From assembly GCA_027449525.1 (NCBI GenBank), contig DAIDLK010000035.1, positions 2,911 to 8,038 of the forward strand: a stretch of DNA of 5,128 nucleotides. The letters are read 5' to 3'. Under the pieces are notes generated by a model. The model saw only the letters and a list, made by a program, of their open reading frames with translations, did not search any database and had not been told where the DNA came from. This document shows, piece by piece, positions 1-5,128 of this stretch; within the stretch, counting starts at the first letter, position 1, and every line of letters starts with the position of its first letter. Made by a program: the position numbers and the translations under genes. The stretch is from Legionellaceae bacterium (GTDB lineage: Bacteria; Pseudomonadota; Gammaproteobacteria; Legionellales; Legionellaceae).

Positions 1-255
1 ATTCCATTCATCAGGTGTGTACAAGTGCAGGCTCAGCGCGTGCAAGCCGTTTTGTAACTCATCAGCAAACCAACCGTACACTAATTGATGGCGTTGCACG
101 AGCGATAAGCCATGAAAACACGCAGAAACGGCGACAATTCTAAGATGACTCTCGCTCCCGGCGCGCCGGTGCAAATGCGATTCATCGGTAACTCTTAGCG
201 AGTCGGGTACTAATTCAGCGGTTAGCTTTTCTGTGACACGTTGAATGCGAGACAT
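1..255 (-). CDS. bolA: BolA family transcriptional/Fe-S regulator, C-terminus cut by window edge
   Basis: The minus frame opens with ATG at 253-255 and runs 85 codons without a stop to the left edge, so only the C-terminal tail is missing (E. coli BolA is about 105 residues). The translation carries the BolA signature in order: DESHLHRRAGSESHLRIV (residues 24-41), then RHQLVYGWFADEL with the conserved RH pair, then GLHALSLHLYTPDEW near the cut. This spacing matches true BolA rather than the short IbaG/YrbA type. From family knowledge, BolA proteins partner with monothiol glutaredoxins around a [2Fe-2S] cluster and also act as DNA-binding regulators of morphology and biofilm; BolA is cytoplasmic. 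The start is preceded by only a weak GGA. It diverges from trhO across 82 bp. Family assignment is firm; the precise paralogue is slightly less so. Confidence 0.93.
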   Translation of the reverse strand, partial: MSRIQRVTEKLTAELVPDSLRVTDESHLHRRAGSESHLRIVAVSACFHGLSLVQRHQLVYGWFADELQNGLHALSLHLYTPDEWN

Positions 256-297
256 GCGGGGATTCCGTTTAAACTAGATGATTTTGCTAGCGATTCA

Positions 298-306
298 TGC
301 AATAAT
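298..306 (+). promoter_or_regulatory. Probable extended -10 promoter for trhO
   Basis: TG at 298-299, one base, then AATAAT at 301-306 matches the extended -10 form (TGn plus 5 of 6 bases of TATAAT). No convincing -35 lies 16-18 bp upstream, which extended -10 promoters do not need. A transcript would begin near 313, leaving about 25 nt before the ATG at 338. This argues against the upstream in-frame ATG at 278, which would precede the promoter. Called from pattern only. Confidence 0.4.
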
Positions 307-326
307 CGCACAAAAAAACTGCGTTT

Positions 327-331
327 GGAAG
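327..331 (+). promoter_or_regulatory. Shine-Dalgarno of trhO that decides its start
   Basis: GGAAG lies 6 nt before the ATG at 338. The protein from that ATG begins MGKIVVSALYQF, which matches the usual N-terminus of the TrhO/YceA family. The 20 residues gained by starting at 278 look unlike the family. Confidence 0.6.
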
Positions 332-337
332 AACACG

Positions 338-1300
338 ATGGGTAAAATAGTTGTCTCAGCATTGTATCAATTTGTCCGGCTAGAGGAGTATCGGCAATTA
401 AAAACACCACTGTTGCAGTTGATGAACAATCAAGCCATTCGAGGCACACTAATCTTGGCGCGCGAGGGTATTAACGGCACGGTAGCCGGTTCGCCGGCAG
501 CAATACAGGCGTTGTATCGTTGGTTAGCCGACAAAGGGTTGCATGGTTTAGAATGCAAAGAATCGTTTAGTGATTTCATGCCATTTCATCGCACCAAAGT
601 AAAATTAAAACAAGAGATCGTAACCTTAGGAGTCCCTGGAGTTGACCCTAACTTGAGCAAAGGTACTTATGTTAAGCCTGAGGCATGGAATGCTTTAATT
701 CGTTCAGAAGATGTTACGGTCATTGATACACGGAACGATTATGAAGTAAGCATCGGTACCTTTAAACGCGCCATTAATCCGATGACCAAAACATTCCGCT
801 CTTTTCCGGAGTTTGTTAAAACCCAGCTTGATCCCAAACAACATAAAAAAATTGCTATGTTTTGTACTGGGGGTATTCGCTGTGAGAAGTCGACCGCTTA
901 TCTCAAACAACAAGGGTTTTCTGAAGTGTATCATTTGCAGGGTGGCATATTAAAATACCTGGAAGAGGTGAGCCCGAATGATTCGTTATGGCAAGGCGAA
1001 TGTTTTGTATTTGATGAGCGTGTTACGGTCAATCACGATTTGCAACCAGGGCAATATGATCAATGCCACGCGTGCCGGCATCCTCTTTGTGAACAAGATA
1101 AACATCACCCTGATTACGTGGTGGGTGAAAGTTGCCCACGTTGTGCCAAGCTATTGTCGGATGAACAACGTCAACGCTTTGCTGAACGGCAAAAACAAAC
1201 CCAATTAGCTCGGGCGCGTGGTGAAGAGCACATTGGAGGCGTTGTGGCCGACATTATCAGCACGCGTCGAGTAGAAAAAAAACGTCGTAAACAGCAAGGA
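338..1300 (+). CDS. trhO: tRNA uridine(34) hydroxylase (rhodanese-like, TrhO/YceA), reading on into a pilin
   Basis: TrhO makes 5-hydroxyuridine at the wobble position 34 of tRNA using oxygen; it is cytoplasmic. This segment is 321 codons. The N-terminal UPF0176-type domain (about residues 4-92) contains AREGINGTVAG. The rhodanese domain (about 120-215) has VIDTRNDYE with Asp130 and the active loop CTGGIRCEK with catalytic Cys176 and a second Cys182. A C-terminal metal-binding-like region has CHAC at 243-246 and CPRC at 266-269. The RARGEEHIG stretch is where many family members are close to their end. All key residues are present, so the enzyme should be active. The oddity is the missing stop: after STRRVEKKRRKQQ the frame continues straight into a prepilin. 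If one base slips at the A8 tract (1275-1282), the protein would end as a 317-residue TrhO at TAA 1288-1290. It diverges from bolA. Confidence 0.93.
1275..1290 (+). promoter_or_regulatory. A8 slippery tract with a TAA in the -1 frame
   Basis: The zero-frame codons are GAA AAA AAA CGT, which holds the heptamer A_AAA_AAA. A -1 slip reads ACG TCG and then TAA at 1288-1290. That stop lies 10 nt before the GTG at 1301 that fits the pilin start. Tracts of this type are known sites of -1 ribosomal frameshifting and of RNA polymerase slippage, and also of sequencing error. The sequence alone cannot say which applies here, and I did not identify a stimulatory stem-loop downstream. Confidence 0.5.
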
Positions 1301-1717
1301 GTGTCAATTAAGAAACAAGGTTTTACCTTACTTGAGATAATGATAGTGATTGCCATTTTGGGTATTTTGGTTTCATTAGCGATTCCATCCTATCAAAATT
1401 ACACCATTAAAGCGCGTGTGAGTGAAGGATTGCAATTAGCGGCAGTAGCTAAATTAGCCGTGTCTGAAAGCGTGTTATTAACGCATCATCTGCCGACCAA
1501 TCAGCGTGAAACGGGTTATCAAACACCAGCGCCTACCCCTAATGTAGCTGCCATTGTGATTCGCGATAACACCGGTGACATTGAAGTGAATTACACCAAA
1601 GCCGCGGGCGGTGGTAGTTTAATTTTTCATCCCACCTTGAAAGCAAACGGCGAATTGGTGTGGTCTTGTCAGGGGGGTAGCTTGGCGGCAACGTATCGTC
1701 CGGCTTATTGCCGCTAA
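1301..1717 (+). CDS. Type IVa major pilin-like prepilin, in frame with upstream trhO
   Basis: Read from GTG at 1301 this is a complete 138-residue type IVa prepilin. The leader SIKKQG is followed by Phe8 at the prepilin peptidase cleavage site (after Gly7), with Glu12 as the conserved +5 glutamate and a hydrophobic helix LLEIMIVIAILGILVSLAI. The C-terminus has Cys123 and Cys137 flanking a disulfide-loop ending in TYRPAYCR, as in PilA proteins. PilD would cleave and methylate it in the inner membrane, and it would assemble into a pilus used for twitching, adhesion or DNA uptake. AAGGA abuts the GTG with no spacer, a poor Shine-Dalgarno position, so initiation may depend on coupling to trhO. 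There is no stop between the two genes. No other pil gene is in the window. It ends on TAA at 1715-1717, overlapping the convergent DUF2490 stop. GTG as start is inferred from the leader; the family call is firm. Confidence 0.88.
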   Translation: MSIKKQGFTLLEIMIVIAILGILVSLAIPSYQNYTIKARVSEGLQLAAVAKLAVSESVLLTHHLPTNQRETGYQTPAPTPNVAAIVIRDNTGDIEVNYTKAAGGGSLIFHPTLKANGELVWSCQGGSLAATYRPAYCR

Positions 1718-2391
1718 CTCATGAATCGAATCAAACTGATGAACAAGACGTTATTGGCTTCTGCCGGCTTTTTATTAATGTACTGATTCATGTATCCCAC
1801 ATTTAACCCTACGTTTGCCTTCATAAAGTAGAAAAAGCCAATGGACAATCGATTTTGATCAAACGTAGTAGTTTTCACCCAAGGTACTGAGTTAAGATTG
1901 AGAAAACACTCGTCGTTTACAGCAACATACCAACGCTTTTTGAGTGGAATCATCCAATAAGCTCGCTCACGAATTCGTAGTCCCCATTGTGAACTTTGAA
2001 ATGACCGACGTTGTTCAAAACGCAATCTGGATGAGTATTGATCCTTAAAAGGAACGTTCCAAAGGATTTGTTCCCAGACGCGGTATTCGTCTTGTACTCG
2101 ATTACTAACGTCTTCATCAACAGCATTACGATCCGAATAGTTACTGTAATTTTGCCCAAACCAAAATTGCCAGTGAGGAATCACTAGAGTGCCGACGCTT
2201 GCGTTAATGAGCGATTCGTCATAACCATTTGCGCGATTAACCAACCGAATTTGTGGTTCTATATTGTATAATAATTGACCGTCTCGACCAAAGTAGCTGG
2301 CTACCATCCATAGTTTTGAGTAATTTTGGCTTAACGCAAGCGAGGAAACGAGGCCAAGTAATCCTGCAAAAATCCAACGTGAAATCATCAT
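1714..2391 (-). CDS. DUF2490 family envelope protein, predicted exported beta-barrel
   Basis: The 225-residue product has unknown biochemical function. The start at ATG 2389-2391 is chosen over an in-frame ATG at 2472 because it gives a clean signal peptide: MMISR, a hydrophobic core FAGLLGLVSSLAL, and a likely cut after Ser21 (ALS/QN). AGG sits 6 nt upstream and overlaps the anmK stop. The mature part has family-typical motifs: RLRFEQR (122-128), NDECFLNLN (159-167), QNRLSIG (179-185) and GYMNQYI (199-205). Alternating hydrophobic and aromatic strands suggest an outer-membrane barrel, which is inference. Phe223 near the end resembles a barrel C-terminal signal but is followed by Met-Ser. It starts 7 bp after anmK and is very likely co-transcribed with it. 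Its stop TAG (1714-1716) overlaps the pilin TAA on the other strand. Confidence 0.85.
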   Translation of the reverse strand: MMISRWIFAGLLGLVSSLALSQNYSKLWMVASYFGRDGQLLYNIEPQIRLVNRANGYDESLINASVGTLVIPHWQFWFGQNYSNYSDRNAVDEDVSNRVQDEYRVWEQILWNVPFKDQYSSRLRFEQRRSFQSSQWGLRIRERAYWMIPLKKRWYVAVNDECFLNLNSVPWVKTTTFDQNRLSIGFFYFMKANVGLNVGYMNQYINKKPAEANNVLFISLIRFMS

Positions 2392-2398
2392 GTTTTGC

Positions 2399-3694
2399 CT
2401 AATCTGATAGCAGCGGTTCGTGCAACTCGCCACCGGTAAGAGGCTCGGGTACTCCGGTTGTGCCAGGCACACTGAGTGGCAGTCTTTTGATGCTTCTTAC
2501 CGCAAGGTAAGCAAACAATTGTGCCTCCATGGCTGCCGTACTCCAACCAGCTTCATCGGCTGTTTCAACGCGCACGTGTGAGCCGCAACGCTCTTGCAGC
2601 AATGTAACCAAGTTATCGCGAATGACCGGGTTGTACCAGCCGCCACCAGCCAAAATCCAGTGGTAGGGAATTTCGTTTGATGCCAAAGGGAGTTTATCCA
2701 AACTGTCGATTAGCGTTTTTGCGGTAAAATATTCCAGTGTTGCACAAGCATCAACCAGTGATAAAGACGCTAATTCAGGAATCAGCGTTAAATCATGACT
2801 ATCCAGCGACTTGGGTGGCTTGGCATTCAAATAACCTGGCTTTTTTGCTAGTGCTTTGTGCATTAACTGTTTTAGCACGGACTGATTCATCTGTCCTGCG
2901 CGGCCGTATTGGCCATCTTTATCCATGATTTCTTGGCCTTGGGTCCGCTGCCTAACAAGCCTATCAACTAGGTTATTGCCAGGACCGGTATCAAAACCGA
3001 TTAAATCGTTTATTTCAGTGTTTCGAATCAGCGTTATATTCGCGATGCCGCCGCAATTGGCCACAATGAGTGGAATTTTACCATCACGTTTGGCTAGTGC
3101 TTGATGAAAAAGTGGCGCTAAGGGCGCACCTTGTCCGCCGGCGGCAAGATCGGCTTGACGAAACTGATTCACTACCCTAATAGCGGTCAGGCGGGCTAAT
3201 AAAGCGCCATCGCCCATTTGAATGCTTAGCTTCGCGCCTGGGTTGTGCAGTAGGGTTTGCCCATGGTACCCAATCACGTCAATAGCAGCGGATTGATAAC
3301 CAGTCGTAGCAAGCAAGTACGCAACAGCTTCGGCATGCTGTTGGGTCGATAGTTGGGTAATAGTGGTCAAACTTAGTGGGTGCGTGGTGGTAAACTTTTC
3401 TTGTATCAGGCTACTTAGTTTAAGTAGCGCCGCTTGCAGATCAACAAGGTTTAACTGTAACTCATCTTGTAAATAGCTCCGCAAAGCGGCTACGTAAAAT
3501 TGGTTGGCACGCCGTAAGTCGCCCTTGGCTGACTGAACGGCTCGTTCAGCTGCTTTGAGCAGCCATTGGATTTCCGTTGAATAAACCAATTGAACATGGC
3601 CTAATTCTACTAATTGGTTTTCGCCATCGGTTTGTAGTAATGCGGCGTCAATGCCATCCATCGAGGTACCGCTCATCAGGCCAATACTGAGCAT
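2399..3694 (-). CDS. anmK: Anhydro-N-acetylmuramic acid kinase
   Basis: AnmK uses ATP to open and phosphorylate 1,6-anhydro-MurNAc, giving MurNAc-6-phosphate, a cytoplasmic step of peptidoglycan recycling upstream of MurQ (not in this window). The N-terminal MSGTSMDGID is the nucleotide-binding signature. Then come IGYHGQTLLH (141-150), QFRQADLAAGGQGAPL with the catalytic-type Asp182, CGGIANITLI, GFDTGPGNNLVDR (233-245), PPKSLDSHD (293-301), LAGGGWYNP (348-356), and a C-terminal GTTGVPEPLTGGELH. The wording PPKSLD, YFTAKTL and TTGVP-PLTGG is closer to alphaproteobacterial AnmK than to E. coli AnmK. At 431 residues it is about 60 longer than E. coli AnmK (369). Most extra length seems to be an inserted stretch near residues 85-120, before HAEAVAYLLA. 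The start is fixed by homology; no good Shine-Dalgarno is visible. First gene of a unit with the DUF2490 gene. Confidence 0.96.
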   Translation of the reverse strand: MLSIGLMSGTSMDGIDAALLQTDGENQLVELGHVQLVYSTEIQWLLKAAERAVQSAKGDLRRANQFYVAALRSYLQDELQLNLVDLQAALLKLSSLIQEKFTTTHPLSLTTITQLSTQQHAEAVAYLLATTGYQSAAIDVIGYHGQTLLHNPGAKLSIQMGDGALLARLTAIRVVNQFRQADLAAGGQGAPLAPLFHQALAKRDGKIPLIVANCGGIANITLIRNTEINDLIGFDTGPGNNLVDRLVRQRTQGQEIMDKDGQYGRAGQMNQSVLKQLMHKALAKKPGYLNAKPPKSLDSHDLTLIPELASLSLVDACATLEYFTAKTLIDSLDKLPLASNEIPYHWILAGGGWYNPVIRDNLVTLLQERCGSHVRVETADEAGWSTAAMEAQLFAYLAVRSIKRLPLSVPGTTGVPEPLTGGELHEPLLSD

Positions 3695-3731
3695 AAAATG
3701 ATAATTGTTCCACCATGACGGGTGCGCTCAA

Positions 3732-3759
3732 GGTATAACGCCAAGCGTTAAGTTGTCAA
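3732..3759 (-). promoter_or_regulatory. Sigma-70 promoter of anmK
   Basis: On the minus strand a perfect -35 TTGACA (3759 to 3754), a 16-bp spacer and a -10 TATACC (3737 to 3732, 4 of 6) lie ahead of anmK. Transcription would start near 3725, giving about a 31-nt leader to the ATG at 3694. It should serve both anmK and the DUF2490 gene. Confidence 0.65.
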
Positions 3760-3790
3760 GTAAATAGCCATTCATTTGAGTGGCACCATT

Positions 3791-3823
3791 GGGTTTGTGT
3801 CTTGGCGCACCAAGACACAACCC
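3791..3823. repeat. Strong inverted repeat between anmK and the right-edge gene
   Basis: The left arm at 3791-3805 and right arm at 3810-3823 pair over 14 bp with a single bulged T and a CGCA loop. It has no T tract on either strand, so it is not a standard Rho-independent terminator. It lies 31 bp upstream of the anmK -35 and about 97 bp before the right-edge gene start. It could be an operator for a dimeric regulator, an mRNA structure or a dispersed palindromic element. The pairing is directly visible; the role is not. Confidence 0.75.
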
Positions 3824-3907
3824 CCTATCTCCGTTTGGTAAAAAAATTGCTCAAAAATAAGCTACACTTAAGTTAATGGCGTTACTAGCCTACTTAAGAC
3901 CCTTGTG

Positions 3908-3916
3908 AGGGAGAGG
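3908..3916 (+). promoter_or_regulatory. Strong Shine-Dalgarno of the right-edge gene
   Basis: AGGGAGAGG lies 4-12 nt before the ATG at 3921, giving AGGGAG a 7-nt spacer. This supports both the start and the reality of the long open frame that follows. No confident promoter could be placed upstream: TACACT at 3863-3868 is -10-like but has no matching -35. Confidence 0.7.
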
Positions 3917-3920
3917 TAGC

Positions 3921-5128
3921 ATGCGTTCAGGTACGGAAGAAACACAAGATTGGATTACCGAGTACGAGGCCATACGCGAGCGGGTATTCATTAAAAGACA
4001 TCAAAGAAAAGACTCCATGCTTTTCGAACTACCCGCTACAAATAGACACCGGCCTGATGTGCGGGCCTTTCAGATCGCGCAGGAAAAAATTATGCACGGT
4101 GAGTTAGTGTTGAGACCAGGTCCAAATCAAAAATATCCTATAACCTCAGACTTGACATCAACAACTATAGAATTACTACAGTACCCCGAAGGCGTTAAAC
4201 AACAACGGATTTGGCTTGGCGTACGAAAATTTCTTGACGAGGTAAAGTACTCAGAACGAAAAGATACATCTCCAAAAAAAAATCTCGAGGACTTTATCAA
4301 AGCTCTAGAAGAGCCGCAAATTAGTATTGATAAGGACAAAGTTATTGTGAAATTTTGTAAGATTAATGAAATTGGAAAAAAAGCGCTCGAAAATTTTTTA
4401 TCAAAAAACGAACGCTACAACCAGCAAACTTGCTATGACCGTTTGACTGAAAATAGTCATTTTTTAAATAACATAACGTTAACTACAATACAAGACGATT
4501 CACTCGAGCAAATTATGGTTCACTCAAGCCTTTCTGAGGAGCAAATAAAATTACTAAAGGACACGCTACCAAAGAAATTAAGAGAATTAAGAGAATTAAG
4601 AGAATTAAATGAAGAACAAATTAATTTAATCGGTAGGTTATTTAAACTGAGTAGGTTGCCTGATGAAACTCACAAAAATTTTCCACCACGCCTCACTCAA
4701 GCCTTACGTACAATTTATACTAATCCTCAAGCTAGTATACAGATCGAAGGTATTGATCAAATTGTGGCAAAGGCAGAGGCAGAAAATCAATTACAACGTG
4801 AAAGAGCTCCTATTCCTACCTCAGCTCCACCGCCCAATGAAGTGTATTTGCGAAGTATAGAGTTAGGATCTCAAATGCAAAGCCTGATAAATGATCACGA
4901 TCGAACAATACGGTCTATGCAAAGTACACATGAAATTGAGATTGAGAAACTTAAATCTCAGTTAGCAAGAGAGATGGAAACTAGTACTAGTCTAGTAGGA
5001 AACATAGAGCAACTTAAAGCTAAATCAGAACAACTAATTCAGAGCTATGAGCAAATAAAAGCTGATTTAGAAACTAAAGAACGAGGAAACTCACTGTTAT
5101 TTCAACAGATACCTCTTTTGCATGCTTC
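3921..5128 (+). CDS. Unrecognised coiled-coil protein, effector-like, cut by right window edge
   Basis: From ATG 3921 the frame stays open for 402 codons to the edge, with no stop. I do not recognise the family. The N-terminal 65 residues (MRSGTEETQD onwards) are charged and soluble. Residues 115-215 are Lys/Glu-rich with no membrane segment. An LRE triplet repeat occupies 220-228. A proline-rich linker APIPTSAPPP lies at 296-305. After it, residues about 308-390 have heptad-like spacing rich in Glu, Gln, Lys and Leu (for example IEIEKLKSQLAREME, NIEQLKAKSEQL), a predicted coiled coil. No signal peptide is visible. Large, AT-rich coiled-coil proteins standing alone are common among secreted effectors of Legionella- and Coxiella-like bacteria, but there is no direct proof here, and a structural or chromosome-partition protein is possible. 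Base composition drops sharply after about 4100. It diverges from anmK. Confidence 0.8.
   Translation, partial: MRSGTEETQDWITEYEAIRERVFIKRHQRKDSMLFELPATNRHRPDVRAFQIAQEKIMHGELVLRPGPNQKYPITSDLTSTTIELLQYPEGVKQQRIWLGVRKFLDEVKYSERKDTSPKKNLEDFIKALEEPQISIDKDKVIVKFCKINEIGKKALENFLSKNERYNQQTCYDRLTENSHFLNNITLTTIQDDSLEQIMVHSSLSEEQIKLLKDTLPKKLRELRELRELNEEQINLIGRLFKLSRLPDETHKNFPPRLTQALRTIYTNPQASIQIEGIDQIVAKAEAENQLQRERAPIPTSAPPPNEVYLRSIELGSQMQSLINDHDRTIRSMQSTHEIEIEKLKSQLAREMETSTSLVGNIEQLKAKSEQLIQSYEQIKADLETKERGNSLLFQQIPLLHA
4578..4604 (+). repeat. Three tandem 9-bp repeats encoding Leu-Arg-Glu
   Basis: TTAAGAGAA occurs three times in perfect tandem, followed by TTAAA that begins a fourth copy. It encodes LRELRELRE at residues 220-228 in an amphipathic helix. 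A 9-bp unit keeps the frame, so copy number could vary between strains without disrupting the gene. Confidence 0.95.

Noticed and set aside
278..337. Upstream in-frame ATG at 278 as the trhO start
   Set aside because: The added residues do not look like the family, the ATG at 338 has its own GGAAG, and the best promoter lies after 278.
1756..1775. Possible terminator for the trhO-pilin transcript, GGCTTCTGCCGGCTTTTT
   Set aside because: The stem is only 3 bp, and it lies inside the DUF2490 coding region.
2392..2472. Upstream in-frame ATG at 2472 as the DUF2490 start
   Set aside because: It would overlap the anmK coding end and bury the signal peptide; the ATG at 2391 has AGG at good spacing.
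3867..3898. Two CTTAAG half-sites upstream of the right-edge gene, considered as a PmrA box
   Set aside because: They are 26 bp apart, not the roughly 11 bp of Legionella PmrA tandem sites, and the rest of each half-site does not match.
4274..4282. A9 tract in the right-edge gene as a second frameshift site
   Set aside because: A -1 slip leads only to a stop about 14 codons later, with no downstream start or domain to serve; likely just AT-rich coding.
4127..4339. Short minus-strand open frame opposite the right-edge gene
   Set aside because: It is a shadow of the longer plus-strand gene, with no recognisable motif or Shine-Dalgarno.

Overview
The window looks like a chromosomal stretch of a moderately AT-rich gammaproteobacterium. 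The BolA, type IVa pilin and DUF2490 proteins fit that group, and the long coiled-coil protein at the right edge resembles those of intracellular lineages such as Legionellales. That placement is inference, because no rRNA or other marker is present. The AnmK protein has alphaproteobacterial-style motifs, so mixed ancestry or transfer is possible. I see no tRNA, rRNA, CRISPR array, insertion sequence or phage gene.

Layout: (1) bolA on the minus strand, with its C-terminal end cut off by the left edge. (2) An 82-bp divergent gap with a probable extended -10 promoter for the plus-strand unit. (3) A plus-strand open frame from 338 to 1717 that joins a complete TrhO/YceA tRNA-uridine hydroxylase to a complete type IVa prepilin with no stop between them. 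The joint lies beside an A8 tract, and a one-base slip there would reach a TAA just before a GTG start for the pilin. (4) A convergent minus-strand pair, anmK followed 7 bp later by a DUF2490 envelope protein. The DUF2490 stop overlaps the pilin stop at CTAA. (5) A 226-bp divergent gap with a good sigma-70 promoter for anmK and a 14-bp-stem hairpin. (6) A plus-strand open frame from 3921 to the right edge (at least 402 codons, no stop) for an unrecognised protein with an LRE triplet repeat, a proline-rich linker and a long predicted coiled coil.

How the genes relate: anmK recycles peptidoglycan and is very likely co-transcribed with the DUF2490 gene, giving a small envelope unit. TrhO modifies tRNA wobble uridines and the pilin is a surface or DNA-uptake component. 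Nothing in known biology links them, so their joining is the strangest feature here. The explanation could be a missed base, ribosomal or transcriptional slippage, internal initiation or a true fusion. The right-edge gene changes sharply in base composition after about 200 bp and may be a chimeric effector-like gene.
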